Below are positions 18,686-30,924 of a stretch of 64,000 nt of DNA, in pieces. The DNA is from Chondrus crispus (lineage: Eukaryota; Rhodophyta; Florideophyceae; Gigartinales; Gigartinaceae): the NCBI RefSeq assembly GCF_000350225.1, contig NW_005179261.1, positions 23,919 through 87,918 of the forward strand. The letters are read 5' to 3'. The position numbers and the translations under genes are program-made. Position 1 is the first letter of the stretch, and each line of letters begins with the position of its first letter. The notes below the pieces were generated by a model. It was not told the origin of the DNA. It was given only the letters and a program-made list of their open reading frames with translations, and searched no databases.

Positions 18686-20135
18686 TCAACTAGAACTTCC
18701 ATTGCGTCCAGAACGTGCGCAGAATAACCCTCAGCAATGCGTCGAGTACCAGGCGTTCGTCTCTTATACATCTCGCGTACCTCGTCGCGCTCAGCAAACA
18801 CCTCCGTTGATTGGCGCAGAAGAACATGACGATATCGCATTTTCACAGCTGCGATGATGCCCATATCCATGGGCTGGTGCACGCTGGTGCAATTTAGGGG
18901 ATAGAACTGCACTCTTACTTGCCCGCGGGGATCCGTGATATCCATATGGGAGCCAGCATTATCCATGAGCAAGAGGACTTTATTAGAGGTTACACGGCGA
19001 ACATGCACTAAAAAGACTTTGTGAAACCACACTTGGAAGCATTGTCCGTCCATCCATGCATTTGTTTGCGCCTGGTAGTGCATCGGAGGAGCTCGAAGAC
19101 GAAAACACTTCGGGTTCTTCGATTTGCCGATAACAGAGAGACCAACTTTTCGCGAACCTGAAGCATTCGCGGCCACCATAAATGTCAAACGGTCCTTTGC
19201 TCGCATTCCCTTGATACCTCTCGCCGACGTTTTCTCCCCGGGGAGTACGTATGTCACTTTCGGAAACATGCGGAACTGGCATCCGCTCTCGTCTGTGTTG
19301 TAGATGTCGTCTGGGTTGTACAAGGAGCTGATGGATCTGATGTCGTGCATACGTTTCTTGATTTGTTCATTATTGACGGATCCAGCTTCTCCATGCAGCC
19401 GTTTACTCTGAAGGCCACATCTCCCAATGAAGTTTCATACGTACTTTAAAGAGACCTTGAACTTTTTGAGGTGCTCCTTTCTCTCGTAAGTCATTGCTTT
19501 ATCGTCAATAAGCGTCAGGCAGATCTTCTCTGCGTTCGCTTGCAACACATGCAACGTTAACGGCATAACGGCCTTCCAGTATCGTTTTGTGAGCTCCCGT
19601 TAAGCCTCATCGACCTCTGGGTACATCACCCGACGAACTCCTTTATGGTTGAAGTTCAGCACCCCCTTGCGCAGCTTCTGTCGACGGCGTAGATCCTGCT
19701 CACGCTACTAATAGTAGTGTTAAACCGTGACGCAAGATCTTGCGAGCGAGCACCACTCTCCTTCGCACGCACGATGGTAAGCAGCTGCTTCATGTTGGGC
19801 CGAGTTCTTTTGCCACTCTGCCGTTTGCGAGCAGCAATTTGTTTTGATATTTTCTTTGGGACAGTGCCGTTCCCGTTCAACTTCGTCTGAATAGACCGCA
19901 CGCTCAGCTGGGCCAAGACGGATGATCCGGCAACCGGCTCGTCTGATGCTCTCTCTCGTAGATAGTCGATGTCGACGCACTCGTCATCGACAAGATTCAT
20001 GACCTCTTCGTCCGAGGGGATAGCATTCACAACCACAGATATCGGACGCACGCCACAATCGTAACACGCAGAGCAAATGCGTGGGCAAGATGAACGTTCT
20101 TCGTGGCCGGACTCACGACCGCAAATGGCATGCAT
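18686..20135 (-). pseudogene. Tigger/pogo transposase, cut by an LTR-B insertion
   Basis: N-terminal segment 19656-20135 carries a psq/CENP-B-type helix-turn-helix (NMKQLLTIVRAKESGARSQ). The middle (about 19350-19650) contains a Tc5-type DNA-binding region, interrupted by an in-frame TAA and by a TGA where the family has Trp. Segment 18676-19350 is the DDE_1 core with NTDESG, LLLMDNAGSH and HQPMDMGII, so all three acidic positions are present. Coding sequence runs into LTR-B at 18685, and the last residues before the stop come from LTR sequence. A plausible outer end, CTG followed by TA, lies at 20320-20324 (pogo elements begin CAG and duplicate TA). Dead copy. Confidence 0.8.
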
Positions 20136-20645
20136 TGGAACCTTGCACCCAAGGCATCAGTGGACAGAGGTTGAGGGAACAGCGCGGTTCCGCCGACCCT
20201 TGTCATCCCACCCCCGGCACCCATCGCCTTCCGCACAGATGATCATCTGGAGGTGTCGATCGTCAGTCCTTTGTTCAACATCGCTTGTGTCGAAAGTGAA
20301 TCAGGACTTGTGTGTGTTACTGTAGCTATGGTCCCCGCTCAGTTTCCGGTCATTTATTTCCCGTATAACCAATCAGAGCTGTGTATATTCCCAACCCTTC
20401 TGAGAGGCTCTGAGGGGCCCTAAATGCGGACACGAGGATTCGCTGCGCATATCGCGGGCAATGCGCATAATCGGGAACGCACCTTAAGGTACATCGACTG
20501 TATAGCGAGTGAGCAAATTTTGAAATATAGCCCAGCCAATAAAAATTGTGTAACTGTGCAAATGTTTTGCTCATTTGCTAAATCGCTGCACGTCCTGGTG
20601 AAAATGCTCTCAGGGAAGTGATTTATCTATTTTCCAGAAAAATTT

Positions 20646-20806
20646 ACGTTCTCCTGACACACACAGGAGAACATTTTGAGAGAACGCTCTCCCAACGAGT
20701 GGGGAAGTTCTCCGCCAGCAGGAGCATCTCCCTACAGCGATCCCTCTTCCTCCGGAAGAAGAGGGATCGCTGTAGGGAGATGAAGAGGGATCGCTGTCGG
20801 GAGATG
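20646..20806. repeat. Two adjacent hairpins with an extra direct copy
   Basis: ACGTTCTCCTG/CAGGAGAACAT (20646-20656, 20664-20674), then a perfect 25-bp inverted repeat (20725-20749 with 20758-20782, 8-nt loop). The right arm is repeated directly at 20782-20806 with one change. No gene overlaps. Confidence 0.85.
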
Positions 20807-22653
20807 GTATAGGGCCCCTATACATCCTTCCACATCGCGATCTCGCGCTCGCCATGTGACAGCTCCGTCCGCGGAGCGTCGTATCTGTCACAGCAGACAA
20901 CATTCTTGACGCTCTCGCAATTTAACACCCGTCAACCACATATTGGTTCTCTTCAACGCTCTCCTCAACGATCAGAATGCAACAGTGACTAATTCTTGCC
21001 ATTACCGCAGCCTTGCTGTTCTGAGCCAGCATTTGAACCTCCTACCTCGAAACCGTCGTCACGCCATGACACAGTGATACATAACTTACATAAAATGGAG
21101 CTATAGTGCTACATGGTTGAGTTGGATTCTGATAGATGGCTAGATCCAACGATGTACAATACACTATCCTCTTCTGACCTTCCTTTTTCTCAGGAACTGT
21201 CTCGTGATGCCAATATGCAGTCCTCTTCCGAGGATTCTTTTAACACCGGGCAGGGCAGTGCGATTCCAGAAGCAGATGTCAGTTTTCTTAACACAAGGAC
21301 AATAGAGAACTCCGGAAAGCGGACGTTTGACGATATGGAACGCACGGAAGTTGTGATGGAGGATTACAACTCCCTATTTTTTAGGGACTACATGAATGAG
21401 TTTATGACGACTGCAGGATATGGACTTGAGAGTCCAATCGAGGCAGATATACTGAATTGAGTGTGGGTACAACCATGCCACAAATCGGACGGGGAGGCAT
21501 ATTGCGGACTGGAACATGCGGCGGTTTTAGAGACTGGGAATATGCACACCAAGTCGACAGTGTGGACCACAAACTCTACCCGATATATGTCAAAGAGTGT
21601 AACCTTATTTGGGCCGTGTTCTGTTAATGACTGTGAAGCATGAACACGCCGAACCCACTGATTCTCTCTCTTGCCTTTCTGCATTTTAGATATTTATTCC
21701 TCTTTCGATCTTACAAAAGCTTCGCGCCCAACATCAATTCGGTATTGCGCTCCAGAAACCGAAAAGTATGTTCCATTGCAGAACTGAAGGGCACAATTAT
21801 TTCGCATGTGTTACCGTTTCTTATGGTACTTGCGCGGGCAATATGACTGAAAAAGTGAATCAGGCCTACCTTTCCAGGTATGCATTTCTAGTGACCGATA
21901 TAAGGAGGTTTGGAGCTCTTTTAACTGCTCTAAGTCTTATCGCGGCAGAGTGGAGCAAAGAGAGTACGGTTAGTTGAATGAGCCTTCAAAGAAAATTCCT
22001 TTATAACAGAACTGGGAACTGAGTTTGCAGCCGTCAGTAGAGCTTTGTTCATCATTGAAGGAATGACTATATACTCAGTCGATGACGACCATAACAGACA
22101 TCGCTCCAGGTCTCCTTCACATTTGTCGAATTTGTCCCAAGTCAACAACCCGAAGAGACTCTCGGGCCTGTTAAAAAGCTGCTTGCTCGCCGTTGACACA
22201 TGCTGAACTGGCAAGTCCTTACAATAGATCTAATGAGAAAATAATCTACGTCCGGGAGGGTCTAGCGATGCTCATTCGGGGCGGGCCAACTCTTGCTTCC
22301 CTCGGACCGATGTTGGATTCTTTATTTGCCGCTGACAGACGCTACCACGAGGTCGCCACCGATGGTTTTTTGAAGGAGACTCTTGGTGCCTCATGCTTAG
22401 GGGCCCAGAAACGCTCGCTGAGCTTCTCATTTGTTTTGGGGATGGCGCAAAAAGTAAACTTCATAAAGTGATGTTCATATTGCAAAATGGCTGCAGAGCA
22501 GTTTAAAGTGCAGTTCTACCCATCCAAATGAACAGAAAGGGCTCAGCAAGCTTCTGCGTATAGAGAAAACCTCTTCTGGCGGAATTGATGCAGTCTATAG
22601 TAATGACGGGAGCAGGTTCGGTGCGCACAAGATCTTTGTCATTTCATACGAGG
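20807..22653. other. Unassigned interval
   Basis: Small plus-strand frames (21113-21460 with an acidic, Ser-rich product; 22193-22471) may be pieces of one degenerate gene, but no domain is recognised. No RNA gene seen. Confidence 0.3.
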
Positions 22654-22745
22654 GCTACGGTAATTCTTTCACTTCCAAACACTGTTTGGAAGTGAAAGAA
22701 TTACCGTAGCTGCACCTCTTCCCCCTGTCAGGGGGAAGAGGTGCA
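22654..22745. repeat. Two abutting perfect hairpins
   Basis: 22654-22680 and 22684-22710 form a perfect 27-bp stem with loop ACT. Immediately next, 22711-22727 and 22729-22745 form a perfect 17-bp stem around a single T. The two stems are unrelated in sequence. Confidence 0.9.
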
Positions 22746-24048
22746 GGTCATTTACGACAGGCGCACTGATACCGGGAAATGCTGGAATTATATACAATTT
22801 ACGCGTTTCAGTGTCGGAGTACATGAATTACAGCCTGAAAGTAATACAAGTCTTGAGCAAAGTGCATCTGCTAACCATTTGTCAGGCAGAGGACCCTGCA
22901 GAATTCTTGGTGCGTTCTATTATGTTCACATCAAGAAAAGTTGGCGTGTTCTTTTCGGCCATGCATAGGAACACAAGTGTGCACCGTACTGGACTTGTTG
23001 GTTCTCTAAAATGTGTCCGGCTACAGCTTGATGTCGCTGCTATGCCAGGACGGACGGACGACGTACTTCTAATTCTCAAAGAGCGATGAAACTGTCATAA
23101 ATACAGCGGGCATCACCGAGAGGGAAGCATTGACAAACGTTACGGCAAGCGCCGCGGAGAGCTTGATGCGAACTACGTCAGAAACCCTGTTGCAAAAGCG
23201 CAAGGATGAAATTTTGTCCTTGCTTGCTGCAGTCGGTAATCGTGAACGGGCTTCTAAAGAAAATATGAGCTCATTGAAAGGGTCACGCAACACGGCTGCT
23301 GGTAGGCGATGGAGAGCCGGTCTTGTTATCTTTTGTTTCATAGACTGTGCATGATGAAAAAAGGGAGCTGGATGCCGCGGGTGATGTAATTTGTGCTTTA
23401 TGAAATGCATCTCGAAGTACATGGGCAATGAAAACTCTCATTGCTACGTTCGGTATGAAAAAGGGGGCGCTAAATGAGGTTGAGGTACATAGGGCTTCTC
23501 CACGATTTATGCAGGAGCACACGGTCAGGAGATTGCATGCACATTTTTAAGCACCCATAAGCCAACGCTCTAAAAGTAATGAGCTGATTATATACGCTGT
23601 GTTGGCCTCGTTGCCCCTAACGCTGCTCCAATGTTGGCAGGTAGTCAAGATGGACAATTGAGGTACTACACCACAGGTGACATACATTCTATCCTGCCTC
23701 GAGGTTAAAACCATGGCATCTCCAGCCACGATTGACAACGCCAAAGCGCTTAGGGACTGTAGTAGAACGTGCCGCGCTCGACCGGCTTCGGGTAGCGGGA
23801 GCTGCGACACGTCGTACTGTAGTTTGAGGCGTGCGAGACGCGACGAGTGCCGTGCACACGTGTAGTAAGAACCACAAAACAAGACAGAAGGGAGTTTGGT
23901 AGCTGGTTGGTAGAGGTTTTGGTAGCACGGTGTGGGTTCGACACAACGATGCCACGAAAGGCAGATCGACGTCCTCGACGTGGTAACTCGACGCCGTGCG
24001 GAGGCGACGCCGTCGCGGAGGACGAATCCGGGCGCTATGCCGTGCGCG
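22746..24048. other. Unassigned interval
   Basis: Frames such as 22811-23089 plus and 23130-23354 plus have no recognisable domain. A tRNA-like stretch lies at 23900-23943. Confidence 0.25.
23900..23943 (+). other. tRNA-like A box and B box
   Basis: TAGCTGGTTGG resembles a pol III A box and GGTTCGACAC a B box; the spacing is about 10 nt shorter than in a normal tRNA. It may be a decayed tRNA or the head of a tRNA-derived SINE. No cloverleaf could be closed by eye, so it is not called a tRNA. Confidence 0.25.
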
Positions 24049-24654
24049 TGGTATAACGGCAAACTAGATTTAGATCTAGATTGGATCCCGCACTGTAGAG
24101 CCGGAGCTTTACAGTACGGACCCACACGTGTGCGCGACACGCACGTGTACTGTCAGCCCGATGCCTGACAGCGCTACAGTGCAGGCTGACCCGCACTACA
24201 GTAGCCCCCTACAGTACGTCGGTACTGTAGTGTTATGATAGAATACTTTGTACATTAAATACGCGAGCGACCGACGACGGAGAAAAAGGACAAGCACGAG
24301 CTTGTCCACGACTCTCCGTCTAGGTGAGCTCGGCCGCTTACTCTACTAGAACGACCGGCCTACTCTAGTCCGTTCTAGGCAAGGGACCGCGCGGGCAAGG
24401 ACGCGCCAGCACGCGAGCGAGCCCGGATCCGCCTCCGCCCGTCGGTACTGGATCGTCTACCAGTATCGCACCGGGGCGTCGAGGCGTAGATCCGCTCGCG
24501 CGTGCGCGCGTCGGACCCGACCGCGCTCTACCACACTGCTACCAGGGCCCGCGCCCGGTCCCGTGTGTGAGTGGTGCTTCATCCCGTTCTCGGCGATCCG
24601 AGGTCTATAAGACTGGACGCATACACCCCTCTCCGCGGGGGTGTTTATGCTACA
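24049..24654 (+). repeat. LTR family B copy, probable solo LTR
   Basis: Starts TGGTATAACGG, ends GGGGGTGTTTATGCTACA, and shows the hairpin-rich U3 (ACTGTAGAGC, CTGTCAG, CACTACAGTAC motifs). Flanking 5-mers are GCGCG and GTGCG, a target duplication with one change. No internal region follows. Confidence 0.65.
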
Positions 24655-27529
24655 GTGCGCTCGTCGTGCGTTACCCCTGCGGTGGTGTACTTTTCGTTGT
24701 ACTCGATGTACAAAAAGGGAAGACGAAAACGTAGTCAGGCGAAAGACTTGGGCACAAAACCAAGGGACAAAGGGGTCGGCCCTCGAGATGATGCCACTGC
24801 CTTGATCGATGATCCACTCGAGTCCTTCCCCTTCCCTACTTTATTATATCTACTACAGTAGTCCCCGTTCTTACAGTGCCAGACTGTAACGGTACGACTA
24901 CACGTCGGGCAGTAACGGTCCTGCACTTGGGCGACAGCGAGGTTCGCCGGTATCATAAATTAGACGGTATAATTCGAGTACAGTACGTACACGGACGCGA
25001 ATTGCGCTGCCCAACTTACTAGGCGATAAGGTAATTACCTTTCGAATTGGTAATTAACCAATGCGGTCCTTGTCATACACCATCGGGTGTTCGAGTACAG
25101 TATGTACACTAGTGGACACCTGGCGATATACCACAGGGACAAGTACCGTCCATTGTCAAACGTGAGTGGAATTAGAAGTTCAAAGCATGCAGACAAGCAA
25201 TTAAAAATACCAAATACGCCTGAGTACCGCTTACAAGAAATTCTTCATGCCGCTGTACTTGGGTTAAGCAGTGTAATTTTTGTTGTGGCTGTATGAAGCC
25301 GTACCAGAGTCGGAGAAATAATATACCCTGCTTTGTTGGTGTTTACTGAGTTCCAATGCAATCATTACATGTTCGTTTTGGATGGCATTCGTGTCGCAGC
25401 ATTTAATTAGATTGGAGTAGACGCGTGTGGCATACCGACCCGGTCCGATGTTTTACTGAAGAACACATTGGCGACAGATCATTATTCACAACTTTCTTTC
25501 CAAACTTTGAGTGAAGCGTGTAATAATATGGATCCTTCCGGTTCGGTGTTGGTCCGTCACGGAGTGGGTGTCCACGTCAGCGGTAAGTTACGACACCACC
25601 CACCTCTCTCGAGGGTGGCGGATATGACTCCGAAAAACGAACAAATGGAACTGCGACCGCGGAAGGGAGAGGGCTCACTGGGCGTATGCTTCTGCCAGAC
25701 GGTAAACAGACCAATCTGGGGAGCGTGCACTTGCGGCCCTCAAAGATGACCTCCTGCGGGACGATCTTTCTCTTCCAAGTTCCCCGCTAGGTTTTCGCCA
25801 AAGGTGTCGCTGCCCCCCCTTACTGTGGTGGCGTACTGCCCCGGTCCCTAAGTACGTCGACCTCCGGCAGCCGGGCAGTACAGTAGTGATTCACTTCTAC
25901 TCTGGATCAGTACAGTTGTGTATTTCTACTGTAATACAACGGGGAATGATCTGCACAGCAGCACACGTGGCTGCTCTCCTGGCACCTGTCCTCGCAGCAG
26001 AGCTCGCATCACGTGTGGTAGCTGGGACTCCCCCGGCTGACACTCCTAGTACACTAATTTCTACGCCCCTACAGTAGGTGGGCCTAGTCTACTGTACCCT
26101 ATCGGGACGTAATCCGTACGGTGGTACACGTGGCCACACCGACGCCACCTGTCACCCGTGGCGGTACGTGCACCCCGTGTACAATCTGAGGTATACCCTG
26201 CCCTTCCAGTGTCGTCCGGTCACCTCTAGGGATCTCCCTTCGGGTCGTCACGTTTACCGACACCAGTTGGTAGCCGTTCTCCCACAGCTTGCTTCGCTTC
26301 ATGTGTCACGTGAATTCAAACTGTACAAATTAATACGGTGTTGACGACCGTGTTGATTAATGCAGAAATTGTGCACCTTCACGGTGGTAATAATCAATTC
26401 GATGCCGACTTCTCATGAAAATTTTGTATGGAATTTGCGGAAGGTATCTCTTTCAAGAAGTCCTCAGTCACTAAACAGATATCCAAAAGCTGTTTTACGG
26501 GCATACGCAGGGAGGAATGGAAAAGTGTAAACGTCGCGGTACAGATAGCTCTGGAGTGGAGAGGCAGGATAAAGAGTTTGTCAGCTTTCATCACAATAGT
26601 ACGCTTCGTCTCCTGCTATCTAGAACTGATTTAGTGGAAAACCTGCGGCGAGATATCCGCCTAAGAAGGGCGAAAAGGTGCAAGAGGGCCATTTGTTGAC
26701 CCCTTACACAGTGCCAATTCAAAGACAAATCGAAAACGAACACCCACGAACGCTTGAACTGGTACAGAATAGTATCCCTTTCGGCAATGAAATCTTGTTA
26801 GACCACGGTGGTTCTCCAGCTGCATAATCTTGACACATATCTTATTCAAAGCCCTTTGTGGATCCAGTCATAGGACTCACACTCCTTCGTGAAACTCTAA
26901 ACTCTTCGGCAAGCCGCTGCAGTTGATCCTGGAATCCAAGAACGTCTAAAAATGACAATCTTAAAAGCAGAGAAACCCTTGTCCCTTTGAAAATTGAGTA
27001 CAGTATGGGTTTCCCGACAGAGGAGTGCCCCATTTCATCTGGGTAGCTAACACCTGCAAGAAGGCACATTGTTATTCCTAATCTTGCGGCGGGTTTCACA
27101 ATACTTTGTGCCTCTCGTCTTCTTATTTAGTCACCCATAGTCTCCAGCAGAACATGAAATGATCGCCTGATCGATCGAAATACACGCTCGGATTCTCCTT
27201 CGCAATACAATGCAATTATAGGTATAACCGATGGGATCTGTAAACCGAGAACGGAAAAGAAAGACAGGCCGGATAGAAATGAGGAAGCCTGGGTGACCAC
27301 TACGCCGTGCTGTCCCGTAGAATAGTGTGAACGGTAGGAAGCACAGAAGAAGGTAGGCACACTGTACCGCACAAGTGCAGCTATACTGGACTGAGGGTCA
27401 GTACAGCCGGTGGCGACTTGGAAACCTATAAAGCTCACTATCCTTAAGATCTAAGGGCGACAGTTGGAAGTAAGGGGAGGCTTGATTGCCTCTGTTACCT
27501 CCAGCCTAGAGCCCCCTCTCTTATAACCC
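24655..27529. other. Unassigned, mostly non-coding interval
   Basis: No gene supported. The 25800-26300 stretch is rich in TACAGTAG, ACGTG and GGTATACC-type motifs like those in the LTRs and may be an unrecognised LTR relic. Short adjacent palindromes lie at 25028-25062. Confidence 0.3.
25028..25062. repeat. Pair of adjacent short palindromes
   Basis: AAGGTAATTACCTT (25028-25041) is a perfect 14-bp palindrome, followed at 25046-25062 by ATTGGT/ACCAAT around AATTA. Confidence 0.6.
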
Positions 27530-28130
27530 TGTAGCATAAGCCCCCCTAACGGGCGGAGGTGAATGCTCAGTCCAAGGAAAGACCCTGAGCAACCACGAGA
27601 AGGGGGACTGGAGCACAGGAAAGGACACAAATCCTGGTAGCAGTTGTGGAGCAGGGGGTCGCGAACGCGTAATGGAACGCGGTGGAGCGGATGGACGCCT
27701 CGCTGCCAGGGGCAGCACTCCGTGACGTTCCAGTGCCGACGGGCGGAGACGGATCACTACGCAAATGCGTACGATGCGTTCGCTACCGGTGTCGATCCCC
27801 GCTTTAACGCGGTCTGGAAGGTACAGCGTGTGGTAGTGAGAGAGTTGGGTGCAGCCGGGGCGGAGGTTGGCTAAGCCCGTGCTTGTCCGTCCCCTCAGAC
27901 TTCGGCCTCCTGTGCTTTATTATAAAAATACGCAGCTATCATAAAACAGTACAGTGCAGGGCGTACGGTACTGTATTGGCTACTGTGTCGAGCAGCCGTC
28001 TTCCCGTACTGTAGCGCTGTCACGCGTCCGGGCTGAAAGTACACGTGTGTATGTGCGCAGGCGAGCGAGCGGTAAGGTTCGTACCTTACAGACAGCACTC
28101 TAGTTCTAAATCTAATTGGGGATTATACCA
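27530..28130 (-). repeat. LTR family B copy, minus orientation
   Basis: Begins TGTAGCATAAGCCCCCC at the left and ends GGGGATTATACCA at the right. The inner part carries the GACGGGCGGAG block and the CTACTGT motifs of the family. No primer-binding site or gag follows, so it is a solo or eroded LTR. Flanking 5-mers do not match cleanly. Confidence 0.6.
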
Positions 28131-29490
28131 CCACCCCACCAGCGGGGCAGTGGCTCCGGATGGGCTACAGTATCTGTACTAACTGTATCCAGCGTACTGT
28201 GGCTAACGGGAGTTGAAGAGTGTGACGGGACAGCAGAGGGGCGCCCTCTGGCCACAACCGTTGTGGCCAGAGCGTGCCCGTCTCCTGCACGGCCGTTACG
28301 GCCGTTACGGCCATGATGAATGTGCCAATCCAGCTCATCCTGGTGAGCGGCAGGAACCTCTTGCCACAACTGGGGCCAATGGAGACCAGATGTAGTTCGT
28401 GGAATGCGGTCGCTCAGAGCATGGTGCTGCGCACTTCTCGTTCTCTAGTCACAATCGCGAAGTGGGCGGCGGAGGACGACAATATGCGGCAAGTGTAGGT
28501 TGAGGAAATCGCGGTGGGTATCCTGAGTTTCAGTGGTGGCTGCGGTCGCCCGGACCAACTTTATGAGCCGGAGTGTGAAGTTGTGAAGGCATAGGGAAGG
28601 GATAGCGGAGTATATTAGGTACGATTGCAAGTGGCTGAGGAGTAGTTCTTGAACAGATGGCAGCGATGAATAGCAGGAGTGAGGAGGGCGCCAGGTCGAT
28701 AGGGACTGCGCAAAGTACCATTGTATGCCGTAGGAAGGTTTGGCACCGTACCTGCCGGAGACAGAGAAGGCTTAACCAATTGGTCTGCGGTGCGGTGAGC
28801 TGTGCCCGTGATCAGGTATAGGACTGCCAGATCACGGCGTAGGCCTGCTATGCAGAATTTATGGCGCGCATTGTTGTTTCTCACAGCGTTTTGCTATTAC
28901 ACTTCACCAAAACTGTGCATACATATAGCGGCATGATTACAGTGGGTATGAGCAGAGGACCGATTTGATTGAGTCATCTTACACATGCGCGAGGCATGCA
29001 AGACCTCACGCCACAGGAGACGCGATCAGTACGCGCAAGATGTGAGAACAGAACGGCAGCGGCGCCGGGGCCCGCAGATGTAATTCTTGAGTACAAGGCG
29101 GCGATCCAACAAATAATTATGACCTGAAGGGCGAGGAAAGCAATTCCACGCCGTTTTCTCCAATTAAATGTTTTGCAGAAGCATCATGTATGCGACCCTC
29201 CATGGAGAGCCTTGAAAAAATATTTTTGTGTGCGCACGTTCAGGTCGTTTCCAAAGGGCTTCTGACTCGAACGCGCCAAAAGAAGAGAGACGGGAGTGCA
29301 ATCCCCGCGGCCGGGCATCGGTTTTATGGGCCCATCACACGAGTAATGTGCTTTTGCACCATGGCACGGTAGGACGAGGCGTAGTGATGGGTCAGGCCAT
29401 GCAGGCGGATGGGAGCAATCTCCATGACATTAGCGCAATAGGCAACATGCGAAAAGGGGATAACGCGGAGAATGCAAGTCTTCCATGGCC
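28131..29490. other. Unassigned interval
   Basis: No supported gene. Holds the hairpin at 28246-28272 and a short tandem of GGCCGTTAC (28291-28312). It should carry reverse transcriptase if the copia-type element at 29491-33308 were complete, but none is recognisable. Confidence 0.3.
28246..28272. repeat. 13-bp perfect inverted repeat, 1-nt loop
   Basis: CTCTGGCCACAAC and GTTGTGGCCAGAG flank a single C. Confidence 0.85.
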
Positions 29491-30924
29491 CTAGGGATGG
29501 CTGATCCGCTTGGCCATGGCGTAGGGAACGGGGAGGTTGCTCACGCGACGGTATGTTGCGATCTGCATGTCCTCTAAGCGAACGGCCCGCCGAAAGAAAA
29601 CGGGGGTCAATTTCCTATAGGTTCCTTCTCTGTTCTGAATAGTTATCATTCGTCCTTGAACATGCATAACTATAAATGGTCCTAACCAGTTCTTATCTAC
29701 TTCACTAAAGACTGGTACTTCGTCTCCAAGTTGATATATCCCATCGGCTGCTGGAGGTATCTGTCTTGTTAACGCTGCTTGTATTCTCCTTTCGGCAACA
29801 ATTGCATTCATTTCCATCTGAGCAGATGTCAGTAGTTTCATTCGTTCTGCTTGTGATAGGAGCTCGTTGCCGATGATTGGGAATCGAGGAGTAATTCCGA
29901 AAGCCAGAAATGAGAGTACAAGTCCTTTTTCTCCGATTGTGTCGTTCATTGCTTTTACTGCTATGCTGAGAAGAATTTCTTTGGGTGCTTGTGGGTAGTC
30001 AGCTCGCACTGTTCCATAAATTCTTCTCAGAGGTTCTTGGAGTCTTTCGCCGATTCCTAGGGAGCTGTGGGCTTTGACTCCGGAGATTCTGAGCTGCATG
30101 CCGGCATGATCAGTGAGCTGGCGCCGGCGATCAGAAGTAAAGGATGATCCTTAGTCGACTCGGATGCGATTTGGGTATCCGGTGAACATGGTACACCATA
30201 CCTGGATGAAGGCGAACCAAATATCTTCAACACTCTAGTCGAAGTCTTTGTTGAGGAAGGCAGGAGATGGGAAACGAGTAGCCGAGTCGACGATATGGAG
30301 TAAGGCTTTTCCGTCAAGGAACATGAGGTCCATAAAGAGTTCTTCCCCGAATTTAACGGAATCTTCTGTTGGAAGGGAGGCCTTGAAACGAATGGGGGTT
30401 GGTCCCAGGCGTTGACAAGTATCACATGCTTGTTTAATCTGGTCTAGAAACTGTTTGGTGTCTGGATTCGTTCCGTAAGGTCGTGCCATGCGAAGCAGGT
30501 TGTAGAGTTTGTCCGTAGCGGGATGGGAGAATCCGCAATGAAGGCGCACGAGTTCTGGAGAAGAAAAGAATATGTGATCACGTTTCGGCCATTCGAGATA
30601 CACATGGCCGTTCTTACGTAGAAGGGGGATACTGTAGTGCAATGCGCCTGGTAGGCAGTGGGCAAAGTCGAAGACCCTCACGGCCCGGAAACAAACAAAC
30701 AAACGAAACAACCAAAGCCGGCGGCGGCGCAATGCCACGGAGTGTTCGGAGCTCCCTTTCCCTTCATGCGGGCTTGCGGCCCGCGGTAGCTGGAATCCCA
30801 AAAGGGGGGGCAAAGGAAGAAAAGCCCGGCCCGGGATTTTAGGTGTGGTAGAGACTTGAAAAGGCAAATGCTCGACGAGTGCGGGGTGTCTAGGCAGACC
30901 GAACCCGCTGCGTCGTAAATCCAA
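29491..30924 (-). pseudogene. Retrotransposon integrase with two in-frame stops
   Basis: The segment ending at 30235 has the H2C2 zinc-binding module (LHCGFSHPATDKLYNLL ... CDTCQRLGP) and the start of the catalytic core (LHIVDSATRFPSP). An in-frame TAG follows at 30235-30237, then the second catalytic motif (D-x-GSSF) with its x position occupied by an in-frame TAA at 30151-30153. The rest reads through GIGERLQEPLRRIY (likely catalytic Glu) and a C-terminal domain containing KNWLGPFIV. All parts are in one frame, so damage is by nonsense mutation rather than indels. Integrase inserts the cDNA into chromosomes; this copy is dead. Ty1/copia-type is the best guess from element order and the C-terminal motif. 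Confidence 0.75.

Noticed and set aside
22654-22745. Rho-independent terminators
   Set aside because: The window is eukaryotic, no T-tract follows the stems, and no gene ends there.
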